From Mangrovimonas xylaniphaga (lineage in GTDB: Bacteria; Bacteroidota; Bacteroidia; Flavobacteriales; Flavobacteriaceae): a stretch of 64,000 bases of DNA. The DNA is taken from positions 186,001 to 250,000 of the forward strand of contig NZ_LBIP01000018.1 in assembly GCF_001280435.1 (NCBI RefSeq), read 5' to 3'. This document shows positions 62,711 to 64,000 of the stretch, one piece after another; position 1 is the first letter of the stretch; the number at the start of each line of letters is the position of its first letter. A program made the translations under genes and the position numbers. Under the pieces are notes generated by a model. That model was not told where the DNA came from and made no database searches. It was given only the letters and a program-made list of their open reading frames with translations.

Positions 62711-62742
62711 TTTGAATGATATATGAATGTTATGTATATTTA
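62711..62742 (+). promoter_or_regulatory. Promoter of the LamB-like porin gene
   Basis: TTTG (62711-62714), a 20-base spacer and TATATTTA (62735-62742), one mismatch from TAnnTTTG. The ATG follows at 62794. Confidence 0.4.
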
Positions 62743-62793
62743 TAATGCAACAATGATACGCATTGAAGCATTAAATTGAAGAACCAACAGTAA

Positions 62794-64000
62794 TATGTAT
62801 GAAACAAGAATACGATTTAAAGGAAAAAAGACATTTTGGAAGTTAGGGGTTTGTGTTTGGGCATTTTTAAGCTGTTATTGGCTAAATGCCCAAATTAGTT
62901 ATGAATATACCACCAACAAAAGTTTTTATTTGGGATCCTATGGACGTGTAGGAGTGGACTGGTCTTTTGAGAATGGCGAATCTATAGGAAGACGTTTAAA
63001 CCTGAGCAATATGGGAAGTATTGGCGGAAGGTTGGAGGAGCAGGATTATTTGGAGTTGGTTCCCAATTTTGTGTTCAAACCCAAGAAAGGTGATAGTACT
63101 ACCATCCACGTGCAAATGCGCTTATCGGTTTATGCTACCAGCCTTACTTCTATAGGAAATAGTTCTACCACAAGTTTGGGAGGCCTTAATTTCGCCTTAC
63201 CCGAGATTTATGCGGAAGCTAGGAATATTAAGGGAAAGGATTTAAATATATGGATCGGTTCCCGATTATATAGAGGTCCGGATGTTCATATAGCCGACCA
63301 CTATTATTTCAATGATCATTCTGGACAAGGGTTTGGTGTAGAATATAAAAAGTCGAGAATGGCAGCCGTGTTTGTGGCTTCGGTGGATACCACCTCTACA
63401 TTACCACCATATTTCTATTTGAACATTGAAACGGGAACTCTTAGTGCCGCCCTTAGGCAGCGCACTGTAGTAATAGGCGAGCATGATTTTGAATTGAATC
63501 AAGACAATAGGATTACGGCGCTTGGAGAGGTGCATTATATGGGAGGCGGTGATGAGGACAATGATTTGACCGAACCAGGAGATGTTGGGGAAGCTGTGAA
63601 TTTTCCATCAGACTATGGTTTAGTGTTTGGAGCAAGGTACCATAGGCGTTTTAGAAAACTTCTAGATGGCTCTTTTAACGATTTAGCGGTCAGGTATGGC
63701 TCAGGGATAGCCAATGGAGGTGATGGTGGGATATCTAAAACTTGGTATACTTTTGGAGCACCTAATGCGGAAGATTTAAATTTTAGAGGCGCCTATTCAT
63801 GGTCGGTGGTCAATCAGGCTATGTTGAATATTTCCAATTTCTATAGTCTGAATGGTTATGTGATTTTTACCAAAAGTAAGGGTGGTGCAGATAGCAATCA
63901 CATTGCTGAAACCTATTTTGGTAAGGAGGTTTTCAATAGAAAATTGGATTTAGCTATTGGGACCAGGAATGAATTCTACATCACCGATTACTTTCATATT
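62794..64000 (+). CDS. LamB-like carbohydrate porin, 3' part outside window
   Basis: At least 402 codons, running off the right edge. A long N-terminus with a hydrophobic core and NAQ at about residue 34 acts as a signal peptide. The mature start GRVGVDWSFENG, the LNLSNMGSIGGRLEEQDYLE block and the WIGSRLYRGPDVHIADHYYF block are very close to the maltoporin (LamB) pattern, where a Gly-Arg-x-Tyr strand and Asp-Tyr-Tyr-Tyr turn appear. It would be a trimeric outer-membrane channel for sugars. Sugar specificity and full length are not visible here. Confidence 0.87.

Noticed and set aside
1-64000. CRISPR arrays, insertion sequences, prophage, toxin-antitoxin or restriction genes
   Set aside because: No direct repeats with spacers, transposase motifs, phage structural genes or defence domains were seen in any frame.

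Overview
The window is a stretch of core chromosome from a marine-type Flavobacteriaceae (Bacteroidota). The evidence is low GC, almost no Shine-Dalgarno sites, many -7 promoter elements of the Bacteroidota form TAnnTTTG, and lineage-typical proteins (DUF3822, DUF6048/DUF6452-like, CCC-motif, DUF4294 and DUF4268 proteins, a metzincin with DUF5117-type regions, and a DnaX without the zinc cysteines). I see no prophage, insertion sequence, CRISPR array, tRNA or rRNA. No gene-free stretch exceeds about 280 bases.

Layout. 1-3.6 kb: dnaX (cut by the window edge), the RNase P RNA gene rnpB with its own promoter and terminator, and an operon of a single-TM protein, a DUF3822 protein and rsmD. 3.8-9 kb: a RecD-like helicase, a DUF4126 membrane protein, and a lipopolysaccharide sugar cluster (kdsB, HAD phosphatase, kdnB, acyltransferase) that points to 8-amino-Kdo. 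9-16.4 kb (minus strand): a secreted metzincin, a CarboxypepD_reg-like secreted protein, YebC, pterin dehydratase, an SDR and gcvT. 16.5-20 kb: a secreted Xaa-Pro aminopeptidase and an ABC-F ATPase. 20-26 kb (minus): acetyltransferase, HutD, an M20 amidohydrolase, an outer-membrane barrel candidate and a lipoprotein amidohydrolase. 26-31.5 kb: a variant pyruvate kinase, SRPBCC, GNAT, a Crp/Fnr regulator next to YceI, NYN-LOTUS and MarC.

31.5-43.9 kb is almost all minus strand: an MFS exporter, an APC permease, a DUF1579 protein, a three-subunit biotin-dependent acyl-CoA carboxylase, and upstream of it a likely co-transcribed set (NUDIX, PrsW, cNMP/CBS/DUF294 nucleotidyltransferase, DEDDh exonuclease), then an M42 peptidase. 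44-48.6 kb holds an ABC ATPase and a 1216-residue protein that fuses an ABC-2 permease to an M1-type aminopeptidase. 48.8-56.7 kb holds DUF4294, TrhA, DUF4268, a ZIP transporter, two divergently transcribed methyltransferases, a SYLF protein, two envelope proteins and rlmD. 56.8-64 kb holds rocD, two small membrane proteins, a small protein coupled to an Smr protein, a TSP3-repeat lipoprotein, a cysteine desulfurase, a cupin and the start of a LamB-like porin.

Most of this is housekeeping and envelope biology. The items that most deserve a second look are the kdsB/kdnB cluster, the permease-aminopeptidase fusion with its ATPase, the pyruvate kinase with a foreign N-terminus and no C-terminal domain, and the DUF294/exonuclease/PrsW/NUDIX set upstream of the carboxylase. 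Several gene starts are moved here from the longest frame to an internal ATG, because the longer frame starts at TTG or overlaps the promoter; each case is explained. All family names come from reading motifs, with no database search.
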